Part shown: one piece after another, positions 54,760 to 64,000 of the stretch
How positions within the stretch are numbered: position 1 is the first letter of the stretch
How the letters are laid out: each line of letters starts with the position of its first letter
DNA from: Massospora cicadina
Lineage: Eukaryota > Entomophthoromycota > Entomophthoromycetes > Entomophthorales > Entomophthoraceae
Assembly: GCA_022478985.1 (NCBI GenBank)
Contig: JAKSZP010014532.1
Location: 62,001-126,000, forward strand
Length of the DNA stretch: 64,000 nucleotides
Direction of reading: 5' to 3'
Program-made: the position numbers and the translations under genes
The notes under the pieces: generated by a model
Told to the model about the DNA's origin: nothing
The model's input: only the letters and a program-made list of their open reading frames with translations
Databases searched by the model: none

Positions 54760-55981
54760 GGAATAATTTCATCAACTTAGTCTATAATGATGGTGTAGTC
54801 CCCATCTGCTATCAACAAGTAGGTCACTGAAGTCTTCCATCTCCTGAAACCATTCTCAAGAATAAAGGCATTCCCCTCAGAGCTTCAAAAATGCGTTATA
54901 TATATACTGAAGATCAGTGTTTGGTGTCCACCTGAATAATTTAAGCTACCCAAAGGATTGGTAAGAAAATTTATTCCCTTGGCAATAGTTGAGGTCTGAA
55001 CCTTTTTTGGCTTCTGGCATAATCTTGTATGGCCATCTGGAGATCTTTTTATTACTTTTCAACCTAACTTCCTTAATAATATTCATCAAGAGACGCCAAA
55101 AATTACACTTGTACGCCCCGCTCAATCAGAAGAAATCTGGGAAGTACAGGTGTTTGGAACTAAACATAGTTTGGTTTACCTGGCCAGATCTACCAAATTG
55201 TGCATTCATTACCCATGAGCAACTTGATAGACTAACTGAGGGTTAGAAAGACTAAATGATGGCCAGTATACAAAAATATGCTCAACTATTTGTAGCAGAC
55301 AACTTCAACTCCAGATGCGCAGTAAGGATCCAGCACTACATTGACACTGAGGATGTGAAGCCCTTTGTTCGTGACTTTTATGGAGAAATAAGTCTGGCAA
55401 TAAGGAGATACAAAAAAACTAGATAAGCTCCTGTATCAAGCGATGATTGAGCCCTTGCACAGCCATGAGCCAGTCTAGTGTGCATGGTTAAGAAAAAGAT
55501 GGCTCTAATGGTGGCATCATTGATTACTGACATCTGAATAGCTAAACAAAAAGGATTCTTATACTGTAACTTGAATAGATGACACTTTTGATCAGTTAGG
55601 GGAGCTGAATATTCTTACCACTTTAATCTCATTAGTGGATACTTGTAAATTAACCTGCCTTTAAAAGACCAAAAACAATATTCTTTACTATCTCTCAAGA
55701 GTTGTTCCAGACAACTCAAATTCATCAATTATTATGCAATGTGCAAGCCACTTTCCAGTGGGTGATTGACGCTATCATGGGAGACTTGAATATAGGTTAT
55801 GTTTTGGTCTACCTTGACAATATGAATATGTTCTTAAAAAATGTTTCCCAGCGTCTAGTGCAATTGGAAGAAGTTTTTTAAGGTTAAACCAAGCTCAATT
55901 AAATATTAAGCTTAGTAAGTGCCAGTTTTTTAAGTCCCAAATGGAATATCTGGGACACATTGTTTACATCTTATATTATAT
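54760..55981 (+). pseudogene. Ty3-E spacer and reverse transcriptase (first part)
   Basis: After Ty3-F the reading NNFINLVYNDGVVPICYQ continues the Ty3-E protease-RT spacer. Reverse transcriptase follows: CMVKKKDGSNGGIIDY near 55,485, QLLCNVQATFQWVIDAIMGD near 55,730, and YVLVYLDNMNMFLK near 55,800. The last is the YxDD loop, with Asn replacing the second Asp. FFKSQMEYLGHIV ends at the TRIM-like element. Confidence 0.82.
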
Positions 55982-56513
55982 TGTAATAATCAAGAGTATC
56001 TCAATCATTGCATTTTGACTCAGGTGCAGATTTTCTGCATCCTTAGTTGGATCATTTAAAATATTTCTGGCGTTGGTCGGGTTTTGGAGCTATGTTGTGC
56101 CTCACCTGGCCATTTTTTAGGCTTATAAGAGCCTAATTGATAGTTCATATGAGGCCCAAAAGGGAAACCTTAAAGGGTTGTGCCATGAATTCTGAAGCTC
56201 GCTCCAGAATTATTTTCCTTGAGTTCCCCTTCCTGAGGAACAAATTTGTTTCACTCCACAGATAAACTCTACCTGTCAGTCTTTTCTTATTTTTTGAATA
56301 AGATAAAGGTTGATTTTATGTTTCCATCACCTCACTTAACTGTTTATCTTTTTTAGAGTCATTTCTGAGGGAGTTTTCATGTAGTTGTGTTGGACCAATT
56401 ACTATTCAACTTTGCAACCAACTTTGAGTTGGTATATTTTAAGCGCTATCAGTTAGCGCCAAATACATTTAAAACCATGGCACTCAGAAACTGGGGATTT
56501 TAAGTTTGTTACA
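55982..56513 (+). repeat. Left terminal repeat of the TRIM-like element
   Basis: 532 bases, alignable over its length with 57,096-57,628. TG...CA ends are preserved (TGTAATAATC...GTTACA). Confidence 0.75.
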
Positions 56514-57095
56514 TAATTCTGAAGTCAAATGTGCTTTCTGCACACCACTGGTCCACAGTTTGGCTGACCTCAGTAGTCATGTTAGATACCATTTGTTGGG
56601 TAACCAGCACCAGTGGGAGTCAGTGACTGATGGCAAACCCTGGACATAAAGTGATTGTTGGCTGAAAATCCCAGTGAGGCCTTCTCCTCATCAGGAATTC
56701 AATTGGCACCAGGGAACTTATCCCAGCAGGTCTCCATCACCAACGGACAGTCCACCCTATAAGGTGATGGTCATCAAGCCACTCTGTACAGTGCCCCTCA
56801 CATGCTTCCATTGGAGAGAGCGCCTTTCTGGGCAATATGGGAAGACCATCACCAATGGAAGCACTAGAGAGGAGCGCACCCTATCCAAGTGCTGGGCATG
56901 ATTCCTCATGCCAGGTGTTAGATTCCAGCAGCCCTATCCTGACTCACTCTTAAATTTGTCTTTCCCATGAGGGGCCAGAATTTATCTAAGAGAATTTTCC
57001 TAGGGCTCAGGTAACTCTCCCCCAGTAAGCCCTCATGGTGGCAGCCTACCGCTGTGGGGCCTCATCATTTGGGGACCCTCTCTAGTGAGGTGTAA

Positions 57096-57628
57096 TGTAA
57101 AAATTGAATTTATCTCAATAGTTGCATTTTAACTTGGATTCTGATTTCCAAATCTCAAGTTGAATCATTCTAGATATATTTTTGGCGTTGGTTGAGTTTA
57201 AGCTCTGGGTTGTGCCTTACCTGGACCATTCTTTTAGGCTCATAAGGGCTAAATGATGGTCCAGGTGAGGCCCCTGAAATGTCAAACTTAAAAAGGTGTG
57301 CTGTGAATTCTGAAGCTCACTTTGAAATTATTTCCCTTAAGTTCCCCACACTGAGAAGCAAGTTTTATTCCACTCCACAGATAAACTCTACCCAGCAGTC
57401 CTTTTTTATTTTGTGATTAAATATAAAGGTTGAACTGGGTTTTCATCACCTCACTTATCTGTTTGTCTTTTTTGGAGTTGTTTCTGAGGGAGTTTTTACA
57501 TAGTTGGGTTGGACCAACTGCTATTTAACTTTTCAACTAACTTCAAATTATTATATTTTAGCGCTGCCAGTTAGTAGATTTATTTGCAACTATGGAACTT
57601 GGAAACTGGGGTTTTTCCATTTGTTAAA
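57096..57628 (+). repeat. Right terminal repeat of the TRIM-like element
   Basis: 533 bases, starting TGTAAAAATTG after an interior ending GTGAGGTGTAA. The end is TTTGTTAAA, one base off TG...CA form. Confidence 0.72.
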
Positions 57629-58250
57629 GGTATAAGCCTCTACCCTAGAAGCTCAAGGCCATCAATTGCATGAGAGCTTGAAAGTAGGCAAGATATCCAA
57701 GTTCTTCTTGTAATGGTTATATATTACCTCCATTTATACCAGATTTGCACAACTTGTGAAGCCCTAAGCCATTTACTTTGAGGAGAAATTACCTTTTTGG
57801 TGGTCACAAGAATGCAAAGATTCTTTCAACTATTAATGTAAACCTTGATTAAAGCTCCTTTTTGAGATACCCTAACTTTGAACAGCCTTTTATAGTATAG
57901 TCTGGTGCGTCCCTCATGGCTATAGGAGTGGTACCTTCCCATATAGGGTTGATGGGGAGGAGCACCAAGTAGCTTTTTGCAGCCATACCCTGTACAATAA
58001 CAAGTGTAATTACACAGTAACTGAGCAAGAATAATTAGCCATCATATACACCTGTAAGAAGTTCTGAGTCTACATACTTGGAACTTGGTTCAAAATTGCA
58101 ACTGATTATGCTTCTTTGCGATGGTTATGTAAACTCAAAGAACCTGAGGGTTAGTTAACATGATGAACCTTGAAACCACAGGCCTATGACTACAAGATAG
58201 ATCATTACTCAGGGCATACATATCAAAATGCCAATGGGCTTTTGTGACTT
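57629..58250 (+). pseudogene. Ty3-E RT thumb and RNase H remnant
   Basis: GISLYPRSSRPSIA and ISKF-like text near 57,635-57,720 correspond to the G-I-x-P-E-K-x-K-A-I block after the RT palm. SLVRPSWL near 57,898, VTEQE near 58,019 and LKPQAYDYKIDHYSG near 58,168 are RNase H pieces comparable to Ty3-F (TEWECLVVIHAYKQF, ALKLQAYNF). Catalytic residues are not all recognisable. Confidence 0.7.
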
Positions 58251-58329
58251 CTTATTACCACAACCCTCACTTCTTTCACAGATCAACTATCTAAAAGGAT
58301 GAAAGTGAAAAAATATGCTTACAAAAACC

Positions 58330-59330
58330 CATGATTTGTCGCACCTTGAACTAATTTGTGAAGGACATAAGATTTGGGGTGGACAACTATAAAAAATTGT
58401 GAGGAGTGAACAGAGACTTTATACTCCGCCTTCTGTCCACCAATAGATAATTATTCAAGCTTATTGCGCCATATGGCATGGAAGCTTGGTGAAGACCGTA
58501 AAGTTAATTTAACAAGAGTTAATTGGGAATCCTTAAGGTTTTTCATTATATATTTTTTTATGAAATGCCACAAATGTCAAGCACAGAAGCCCCATAAGAC
58601 CATGATTACTTATCAGCTAATCAAGCCTAATGGGGCCTGGCACACAATATTTAGTGACATACAAGGACTTTTCCCAACTAGTGTCCTTAACTTCAGATAC
58701 ATTATAGTAGTTATTGATCAGCTTACTAAGTGGGTCAAGGCTCAGCTACCAGGGATCTTGGAGTAGTATCCACAGTGAAATTTATAATAGAAAAAAATAA
58801 TTCACCTGCACGTCATCTACAAGATATCCTCATAGTAAATGCCACTAATTTCACCTCATGAGTTGTTTCCATTTTAATGAGATATTAGGAATCCGGGGAG
58901 CTCTTGATATCCCATATCATCCTAAGACCCCAGAATGGTTGAACGCACCAATTGTGCATTATTACAAACTCTTTGAAAGGTTGCCAGTAATTCTCTATCA
59001 CAATGAGCCATATATTTGGGCTAAATTGTTTTATAAAAGTATTTGAGGTTTGTTGACCTTGGGAAAATTATACCACACCATGAATTTTCTAGCCAGTACA
59101 GGTTTCAAACTTAAAACATGCATTATAGCAGAAGCAGTTTTACCTGACAGGCTATCCATCCTTTGGATTAAACTGTTTTCACATAGAAATATCAGCTACC
59201 ATAGCGGTACAGGGTACTCACCCTTCCATCTCATATATGGTCAACATCCTGCAATGCCGCTCTTATTACATATCATAATTGCTGATGGGGATGAAATTCA
59301 GCTATCTGAATATTTCTATTGACTGATAGA
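58330..59330 (+). pseudogene. Ty3-E integrase, interrupted by SINE-B
   Basis: The ORF at 58,464-58,766 (100 aa) contains CHKCQAQKPH (zinc domain), GAWHTIFSDIQGLFPTSVLN (first catalytic Asp present) and YIIVVIDQLTKWVKA. The DNG block reads VNATNFTS near 58,840, with Asp lost. YIWAKLFYKSI is followed by SINE-B, after which KLFSHRNISYHSGTGYSPFH and LIYGQHPAMP resume at about 59,170. The C-terminal tail continues to about 59,660. Confidence 0.82.
59033..59161 (-). mobile_element. SINE-B in the Ty3-E integrase
   Basis: This 129-base minus-strand insertion lies between TTTGGGCTAAATTGTTTT (59,015-59,032) and TTTGGATTAAACTGTTTT (59,162-59,179), 15 of 18 identical. On the minus strand it reads GGATAGCCTGTCAGG (A-box region), AAGTTTGAAACCTG (B-box region) and ends AACCTCAAATAC. 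The TSD differences fit its age. Confidence 0.83.
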
Positions 59331-59671
59331 ATCCCTCATTAAGATTCAGACTGAGGTCTATGGGAAAGCCCTAGCCCAAAGAATCAATTGAGGAAGAAGG
59401 ATAACTTGCATTGCTTTAGTGTGGAAAGTTTTAAAGTCAGTGATCAAGTTGCTTACTGTAATACCTATAGATTCAGCAGGAGCATATGTTGACTACTCTA
59501 TGGAAAGAGCCATATGTTGCACTTGACTGAGTTGTTGCCAGAGTATACACCATTTGGAGCCTGATCATTGGACAGATAGGCAATTGTGTTCATGCTGAGT
59601 TTCCCTGACCTATTGTGAATCTGACAACCTTCCCATCAAAGATTGAATGGTGAATCAAATTAAGGGTGAAG

Positions 59672-60099
59672 TGTTGGATAATCAATTGACTTGATCCTTA
59701 GTTTTTTAACTGGGAATGCACCTTAATCCTAACTCCATTATTAGATTTTTCCCTAAAACAACACTATTGATTTCACTCTGTGGCATCCCATTCATACCCA
59801 TTCCTGACCTATTAATCCCTTTGTACAATTGCATTGTATGATAGTCAATGATCCTTAACATGAGAGCACTACTGCTTCTTAAATGAAATGATTTATCTAT
59901 AAATATTATATTTCCTATATTAAATAAAGGGTCGCCTTATTTATTAAATCCTGGAATTTATTTGAGTAGAACTTTAGCATAGTCTATCTATACTAAAGTA
60001 TCAAGAACTTTGCTGCATAGTTATTCTATATGGTGAGATATAGTTAGACCAGCCAATTATAACATGTGCAGTAGTTAGTAAAGGGACCTGTTTGATTCT
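59672..60099 (+). repeat. 3' LTR of Ty3-E
   Basis: It begins TGTTGGATAATCAATTGACT after a purine-rich TTAAGGGTGAAG. The right limit is set by matching the 5' LTR length. Sequence after it (GGTGGTTGCCCC) weakly resembles a primer site, so a second LTR-internal junction cannot be excluded. Confidence 0.78.
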
Positions 60100-60780
60100 G
60101 GTGGTTGCCCCAAAAATAAACCCTTCAACAACCAACAGATTGGTCTGATTATCCTCACAATGCTTGAGCTAATACCCTAATTCTTAATTTAAAGATTATT
60201 GCAACTACACGGCTCAGGCTGATTAACTCAACATCAATTCATTCCAATTATTCTATCAACAGATCATCTGACTACACTTGCATATTTGGGTCAATTGTTG
60301 CTTTACCAAAACTCAGCAATTAGTTCTAACTAATTGGGACCAAGATTAGATATTTAGTATGAGAAGTTGTTTGGGATCAACCCAAAGATAACGTCTACAA
60401 ATCCCATAGACAAACTGATGAAAAAACGTAATCCTTTTCTCATTTTAATGAAAATTTTGTATGTTGATCCTTGTAATTGGAACAATAGCACTTGCACATG
60501 GACCACCCAAATGGGAGTACCCAGTGCTATTGAGAGGGATAATTGAAATCCCAATTAAAAAGTCGTTTCTGTCAGCTGTGTGATGGAAATACTAAATGAG
60601 CTGTTCCTAAAAATAATTTCCCACCTATGGCAAATTTTGTATGTTGATCCACATAATTGGCATGATAGCACTTGAACATGGACCGCCCAAATGGGAGTAC
60701 CTAGTGCTATCAAGAGCCTGCCAACATCCCAATTAAGGATATGTCATTTTCTTAAATTGATGTTGAAATTTCCCAGAATT
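60100..60780. other. Unassigned remnant with a 180-base tandem duplication
   Basis: A plus-strand reading YEKLFGINPKITSTNPIDKL near 60,357 resembles the YKLFGEKPK stretch of Ty3-E gag. Two copies of a segment starting AAATTTTGTATGTTGATCC lie at 60,451 and 60,631, exactly 180 bases apart. They share CAAATGGGAGTACC(C/T)AGTG. I cannot assign this stretch to an element with confidence. Confidence 0.4.
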
Positions 60781-62980
60781 CATATTTCATCAGCAGTATG
60801 ATGAAAATCATTTTGAGATGATCTTAGGACAATTTTTGTTATTAAAATGGCAGAAGAAGTATAGACTGGACTGCCTGTTGGGATGCATGAGCACCCAAAA
60901 AGCAAGCCAATGTGCATAGTGGCATCGCCGCTTGTACAACGTTGTATGGAGCCGCAAATTGGGTAACAATGACTCATTGATGTAGAATGGTTGTGAAAAG
61001 GAACGCAAAATGAACCAAATAAAAAATCTCAGACAATGCGGGTCTTGCTGCAGGGAATTGTACTACTGGGTTTACCACTTCAGGGTTGCTAGTGGGAGGG
61101 TTCATCACTATAGCAGAGATAAGAGGGTGGATCCTTGTTTGAAAATGAGTTATATAAGGCCACAGAATTCTGATTTTGTGATAGAAAATAGCTTTAATAA
61201 TGGGGTTAAATTCCCAAAAGTTTCATGCATGTTGGATTTAGTTGACTATGGTGGGAGAGATTATAATCAACAAAACTGGTAATGCTCATCTGGTGTAGGG
61301 ACCAAAGGACCACCAGGTTAGTGCCATCAGGACTTTGGCAAGAAGAATTCAAGTATAATAAAAAAATTGGGTACTAGCAGGAACTTATTGAAAAAAATAA
61401 AAAGAGATTGACCAACAATTTCCTCAGTTAATGCAGCCAATTAAATAGTGTTCAATTTGGTAGTGGGTCCAAGCAGGGATTGGGGCCCTCAATTTTGACC
61501 TAAACTGGTGAATTTTTGGGGGAGAGGGGAAAATAATTTCAATTAGAACTGACATCAAAGGATTTAGCGGCAGGATGAGTTGCTATTGGTTTGGATGTGA
61601 ATGCCTGACTGAGGCTTGAATGCATTTTCATTGGTTAGAACAATGACGTCTAGCCTGATGAGCAATGGGAATTTCCCAGGGCTACCCCACAAAGGGGTGG
61701 TCCAATTGGTTGAAAACAGGTTTGATGCCCAACCTGCCCATGCTTGGTCGCTGGGACATTCATTCAACAAAATGAGTTACGTTGGCCACAACTCCCAATT
61801 CATTAGATTGGGGCTTCAAATTATCTGCAAATGACCTCAAAGGTTCCATCTGCTCATTGGGGATCATCCTCAATGATTTTAAGGGGTGTTTGGCATCGGT
61901 TATCATACTGTTAGCTGAGTCAAAACTGTCAATGATTCCAGCTGATAATTTGATACTTGTCCAAATCTTTACTATTTGTTTTCTGATCATTGGGCTTTAT
62001 CCCCATTGGTTTTGGACTTTTTGTCTTCAATTTGGTAAGCTTGGCGCAGATTTTCTTAATTCAGCTAACAAGTTTGGCTGAGGTAAGCAAGGGTACTGGG
62101 GAGGGATCCAAAAAGGGAGAGCTGTTACCCAGCGCTCATCTACCACATGGGCAAGGTCACCCTGGGTGAAGAGGGGTACAACTTCCCTCTTTGGCCCCTT
62201 TTTACTCAGAAATGGGAATATCAACCAATCTACACACAGGGGACGTTCCCCTGGACTCACATTACTCTTTTCTTTTTCCAAAGGAAGGGCACCATCACTG
62301 GGAAACTGTGTAAGGGCTACATTTTTCTGAGCTTGGGTAACTTGGTCGCCATTAAAGTCACAACTTTTTGGGGGGGAATGGGGAGCATTGGGATGGGACT
62401 CATGAAACTCCTTGATTAGTTCCAAGCAGTTAGCGCAGGTACTGGTGGAGGAATCTATAGAGGGAGTGCTGTTACCCAGCACTTATCTACTATTTGGGCA
62501 AGGCCACCCTGGGTGATGAGGGGTACAGCCACCCTCTTTGGACCCAACTTATTTGGAAATGGGAAAATCGCCTGATCCACACAAGGGAACGTTTCCCAGA
62601 ACTTACATTACCCTTTCCTTTTTCCAAAGGATGGGCGCCACCTCTGAGAAACTGCATGAGGGCTACATTTTTGTGAGCCTTGGGTAACTTGATTGCCATT
62701 AAAGTTGCAACTTTTTGGGGGGAATGGGGAGCATTGGGATGGGACTCATGAAACTCCTTGATCAGTTCCAAGCAGTTAGCGCAAGTACTGGTGGAGGAAT
62801 CTTTAGAGGGTGTGCTGTTACCCAGCGCTTGTCTATCATGTGGGCAATTTCACCCTGGGTGATGAGGGGTACAGCCACCCTCTTTGGACCCTTCTTATTC
62901 AGAAATGTGAAAATCTCCTGATCCATGAAAAGAGTACATTCCCTGGGACTTACAATTTTGCATGCTTGTTGTTGCAATTT
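60780..62980 (-). mobile_element. Rep-U copy 2: unclassified repeat with minus-strand ORFs and internal tandem repeats
   Basis: It is collinear with Rep-U copy 1 (25,470-26,660) but longer. Minus-strand ORFs are 62,762-62,977 (71 aa), 62,490-62,771 (93 aa), 62,027-62,482 (151 aa), 61,760-61,990 (76 aa), 61,564-61,770 (68 aa) and 60,780-60,977 (65 aa). The 151-aa frame has CANCLELIKEFHESHPNAPH and LFTQGDLAHVVDERWVTALP. The repeated N-terminal unit makes up the tandem array. The downstream frames read ELGVVANVTHFVE and similar text seen in copy 1. I recognise no family; a Gag-like or ORF1-like structural protein is possible. Confidence 0.55.
62090..62970 (-). repeat. Tandem repeat inside Rep-U copy 2, period about 345-348
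   Basis: The block CTGTTACCCAGCRCT...CACCCTGGGTGA(T/A)GAGGGGTAC occurs at about 62,122, 62,468 and 62,814. Two full units and a partial third are present. Copy 1 has one unit. Each unit encodes the same protein segment on the minus strand (…QGDLAHVVDERWVTALP and, in two units, ELIKEFHESHPNAPHSP). Confidence 0.85.
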
Positions 62981-63607
62981 TCATTTCTGAAATCCTCCAA
63001 ATATGATAGTATTTTGCCACCAATAAACCTAGTAATAGGTCTTAGTCATATCAGTTCATGGGCTGAACTGAGGTGAAAAATAATTTGTTGAGATTGCATG
63101 ATCAAATGTGGCCAGGAGATGCCCTAGAGGTATAAATACTGGTGCCTGGCCTAACGAATAATTATCAAATAATTTAGTCTTAATAAAAGTTTTATTTTTA
63201 TTTATTTTTTTTGGTTTTTATCTTAAGTCTCTTTTGAAGAGTGTTGGCAAGCTAGGTTTTGGAATCCACAGCTTGTACCCTTGCCTGCCTCAGAAGAAGT
63301 TCCCAAATATAAAGGTAAAATTGAGCCTGAAATTGACTGAAGAGTTGAGGCTATTTAAATATTCCAAGTGAGTTTCCAAATGGTCAGAATACCATAAGCC
63401 ACTAGCAAAATTGAGGATCAATTGGCCAAACTTCTTCCCAATTAAGCGTGCAGAAATTAATTTATTAAGTGAGTGATCATCAGAATTTAAAAGGACCTCT
63501 AGCTACATTATGGCTTTTCTGTTTGCTCTACAGCATTTAGCATAAAAAAGCACAAAAATTTCATTAATATAAAATCTTTATAAAATTTAGTAGAATAAGA
63601 AGAATTA
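62981..63607. other. Unassigned AT-rich stretch
   Basis: No coding content is supported. A TATAAATA at about 63,130 followed by GGTGCCTGGCC and a long T-rich run (63,190-63,220) could be part of an LTR or promoter, but there is no partner sequence to test this. Confidence 0.3.
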
Positions 63608-63745
63608 TTTGAGGTGGGTAAACCTTGAGATAAATATATCACTCCAAGAATTTTTCAAGCCAGTACAAATTTTAAACAAGCGTTGAACAAAGCTGAACTA
63701 GAGTAGAAGCAGGAATTACCCTGCCAGGCTAACCACCCTTCTATA
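63608..63745 (-). mobile_element. SINE-B, fourth copy
   Basis: On the minus strand it reads GGGTGGTTAGCCTGGCAGGG, then a damaged B-box area (GTTCAACGCTTG) and TTTACCCACCTCAAATAAT. Order and spacing match the other SINE-B copies. The TSD is unclear. Confidence 0.78.
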
Positions 63746-63837
63746 ATTTATTTAAACTATTATTTGCTTTATCTTGGATCACTAATCTATATCAATATCT
63801 ATATGTCAGAATGCTATAGCAGAAAATCTATTTTTAC

Positions 63838-64000
63838 TTTTATTTGAGGTGGGCTGACCTGGAGATAATACTGCACTGATGAAGGGGATTTAAATTAATG
63901 GGAAAGGAGGATAAACCCAGGAAAACCTCCATGCATGTCATATGATAGGACAGAAACTCCATAGACTGCCTTGCTATTTGCTATCTCAGTCCAGGGCATT
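63838..64000 (-). mobile_element. SINE-A, second copy, cut by the window edge
   Basis: Minus-strand tail TCCAGGTCAGCCCACCTCAA, ATAAA and the body blocks GGAGGTTTTCC and ATGCATGGAGG match 42,870-43,030 in order. The tRNA-like head lies beyond the end of the window. Confidence 0.85.

Larger units (their letters stand above)
55982..57628 (+). mobile_element. TRIM-like LTR element without coding capacity
   Basis: Two direct repeats, 55,982-56,513 (532 bases) and 57,096-57,628 (533 bases), flank a 582-base interior. Both begin TGTAA and end TTTGTTA(C/A)A. They share blocks such as AACTCTACC, TCTGAGGGAGTTTT and GAAACTGGGG. The interior encodes no retroviral domain and is noticeably richer in G+C; its 75-aa ORF (56,674-56,901) has no known motif. 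This is the layout of a terminal-repeat retrotransposon in miniature. It splits Ty3-E between reverse transcriptase palm and thumb. Flanking pentamers do not give a clear TSD. Confidence 0.72.
44003..60099 (+). mobile_element. Ty3-E: Ty3/gypsy element enclosing Ty3-F, a TRIM-like element and a SINE-B
   Basis: LTRs are at 44,003-44,427 (425 bases) and 59,672-60,099 (428 bases), both starting TGTTGGATAATYARTTGA. The element's own segments are 44,003-47,344, 54,760-55,981, 57,629-59,032 and 59,162-60,099, about 7 kb in all. Coding resumes in the expected place after each insertion: protease to spacer across Ty3-F, reverse transcriptase palm to thumb across the TRIM-like element, and integrase core to C-terminus across SINE-B. 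LTR divergence is high. The exact 3' LTR end and a TSD are uncertain. Confidence 0.85.

Noticed and set aside
56674..56901. A 75-aa frame in the TRIM-like interior as a gene
   Set aside because: It is Pro/Ser/Thr-rich without a motif, overlaps an inverted repeat and has no homologue in the window. Openness can be chance in a G+C-rich stretch.
59672..60780. A tandem LTR-internal-LTR-internal arrangement starting at the Ty3-E 3' LTR
   Set aside because: The sequence after the LTR only weakly resembles a primer site and the following gag-like reading is too short to support a second internal region.
62090..62970. Regular repeats considered as a CRISPR array
   Set aside because: The unit is about 345 bases, shows protein-like conservation and has no short repeat/spacer pattern. 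The context is eukaryotic.

Overview
The window is a eukaryotic repeat desert. I find no convincing host gene, rRNA or functional tRNA gene. Almost every stretch I can read is a transposable element or a remnant of one. The contents are Ty3/gypsy LTR retrotransposons, one of them a chromodomain-bearing chromovirus, plus L1/Tx1-like non-LTR elements, tRNA-derived SINEs, a mariner-type MITE and an LTR-flanked element without coding capacity. This mix, with AT-rich decay and short transition-damaged ORFs, suggests a large repeat-rich genome, most likely a fungus and perhaps an early-diverging lineage. The lineage is inference and weakly supported.

Layout, using names coined here. Ty3-A (about 590-6650, minus) and its relative Ty3-B (about 6665-27,800, minus) are old and AT-rich. 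Ty3-B is split by Ty3-C (11,332-25,371, plus) and by an unclassified repeat, Rep-U copy 1 (about 25,470-26,660). Ty3-C carries an ORF1-only LINE in its 5' LTR (11,742-13,655), a near-complete LINE-a in its pol region (17,081-21,891) and an 81-bp MITE in its 3' LTR (24,513-24,593). Ty3-D (about 28,600 to beyond 32,044, plus) follows.

From 33,010 to 41,526 there is a four-level nest. SINE-B contains LINE-b, LINE-b contains chromovirus Chromo-1 (34,100-40,248, minus), and Chromo-1 contains another SINE-B. Each level is closed by its own target-site duplication (TSD). SINE-A (42,858-43,151, minus) has an 18-bp TSD.

Ty3-E (44,003-60,099, plus) encloses the better preserved Ty3-F (47,345-54,759), a TRIM-like element (55,982-57,628) and a further SINE-B (59,033-59,161). 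After it come a remnant with a 180-bp duplication and Rep-U copy 2 (about 60,780-62,980), which contains 345-348-bp tandem repeats. Partial SINE-B and SINE-A copies close the window.

How the parts relate. The LTR elements encode Gag, protease, reverse transcriptase, RNase H and integrase, all broken by stops and frameshifts. Several share one primer-binding-site sequence. LINE-a, the ORF1-only LINE, SINE-A and SINE-B share a 3' tail, which implies that LINE-a type machinery mobilised the SINEs. TSDs and matched LTR lengths give a relative insertion order. Domain limits in the decayed elements are approximate. All calls come from reading the sequence by eye; no database search was run.
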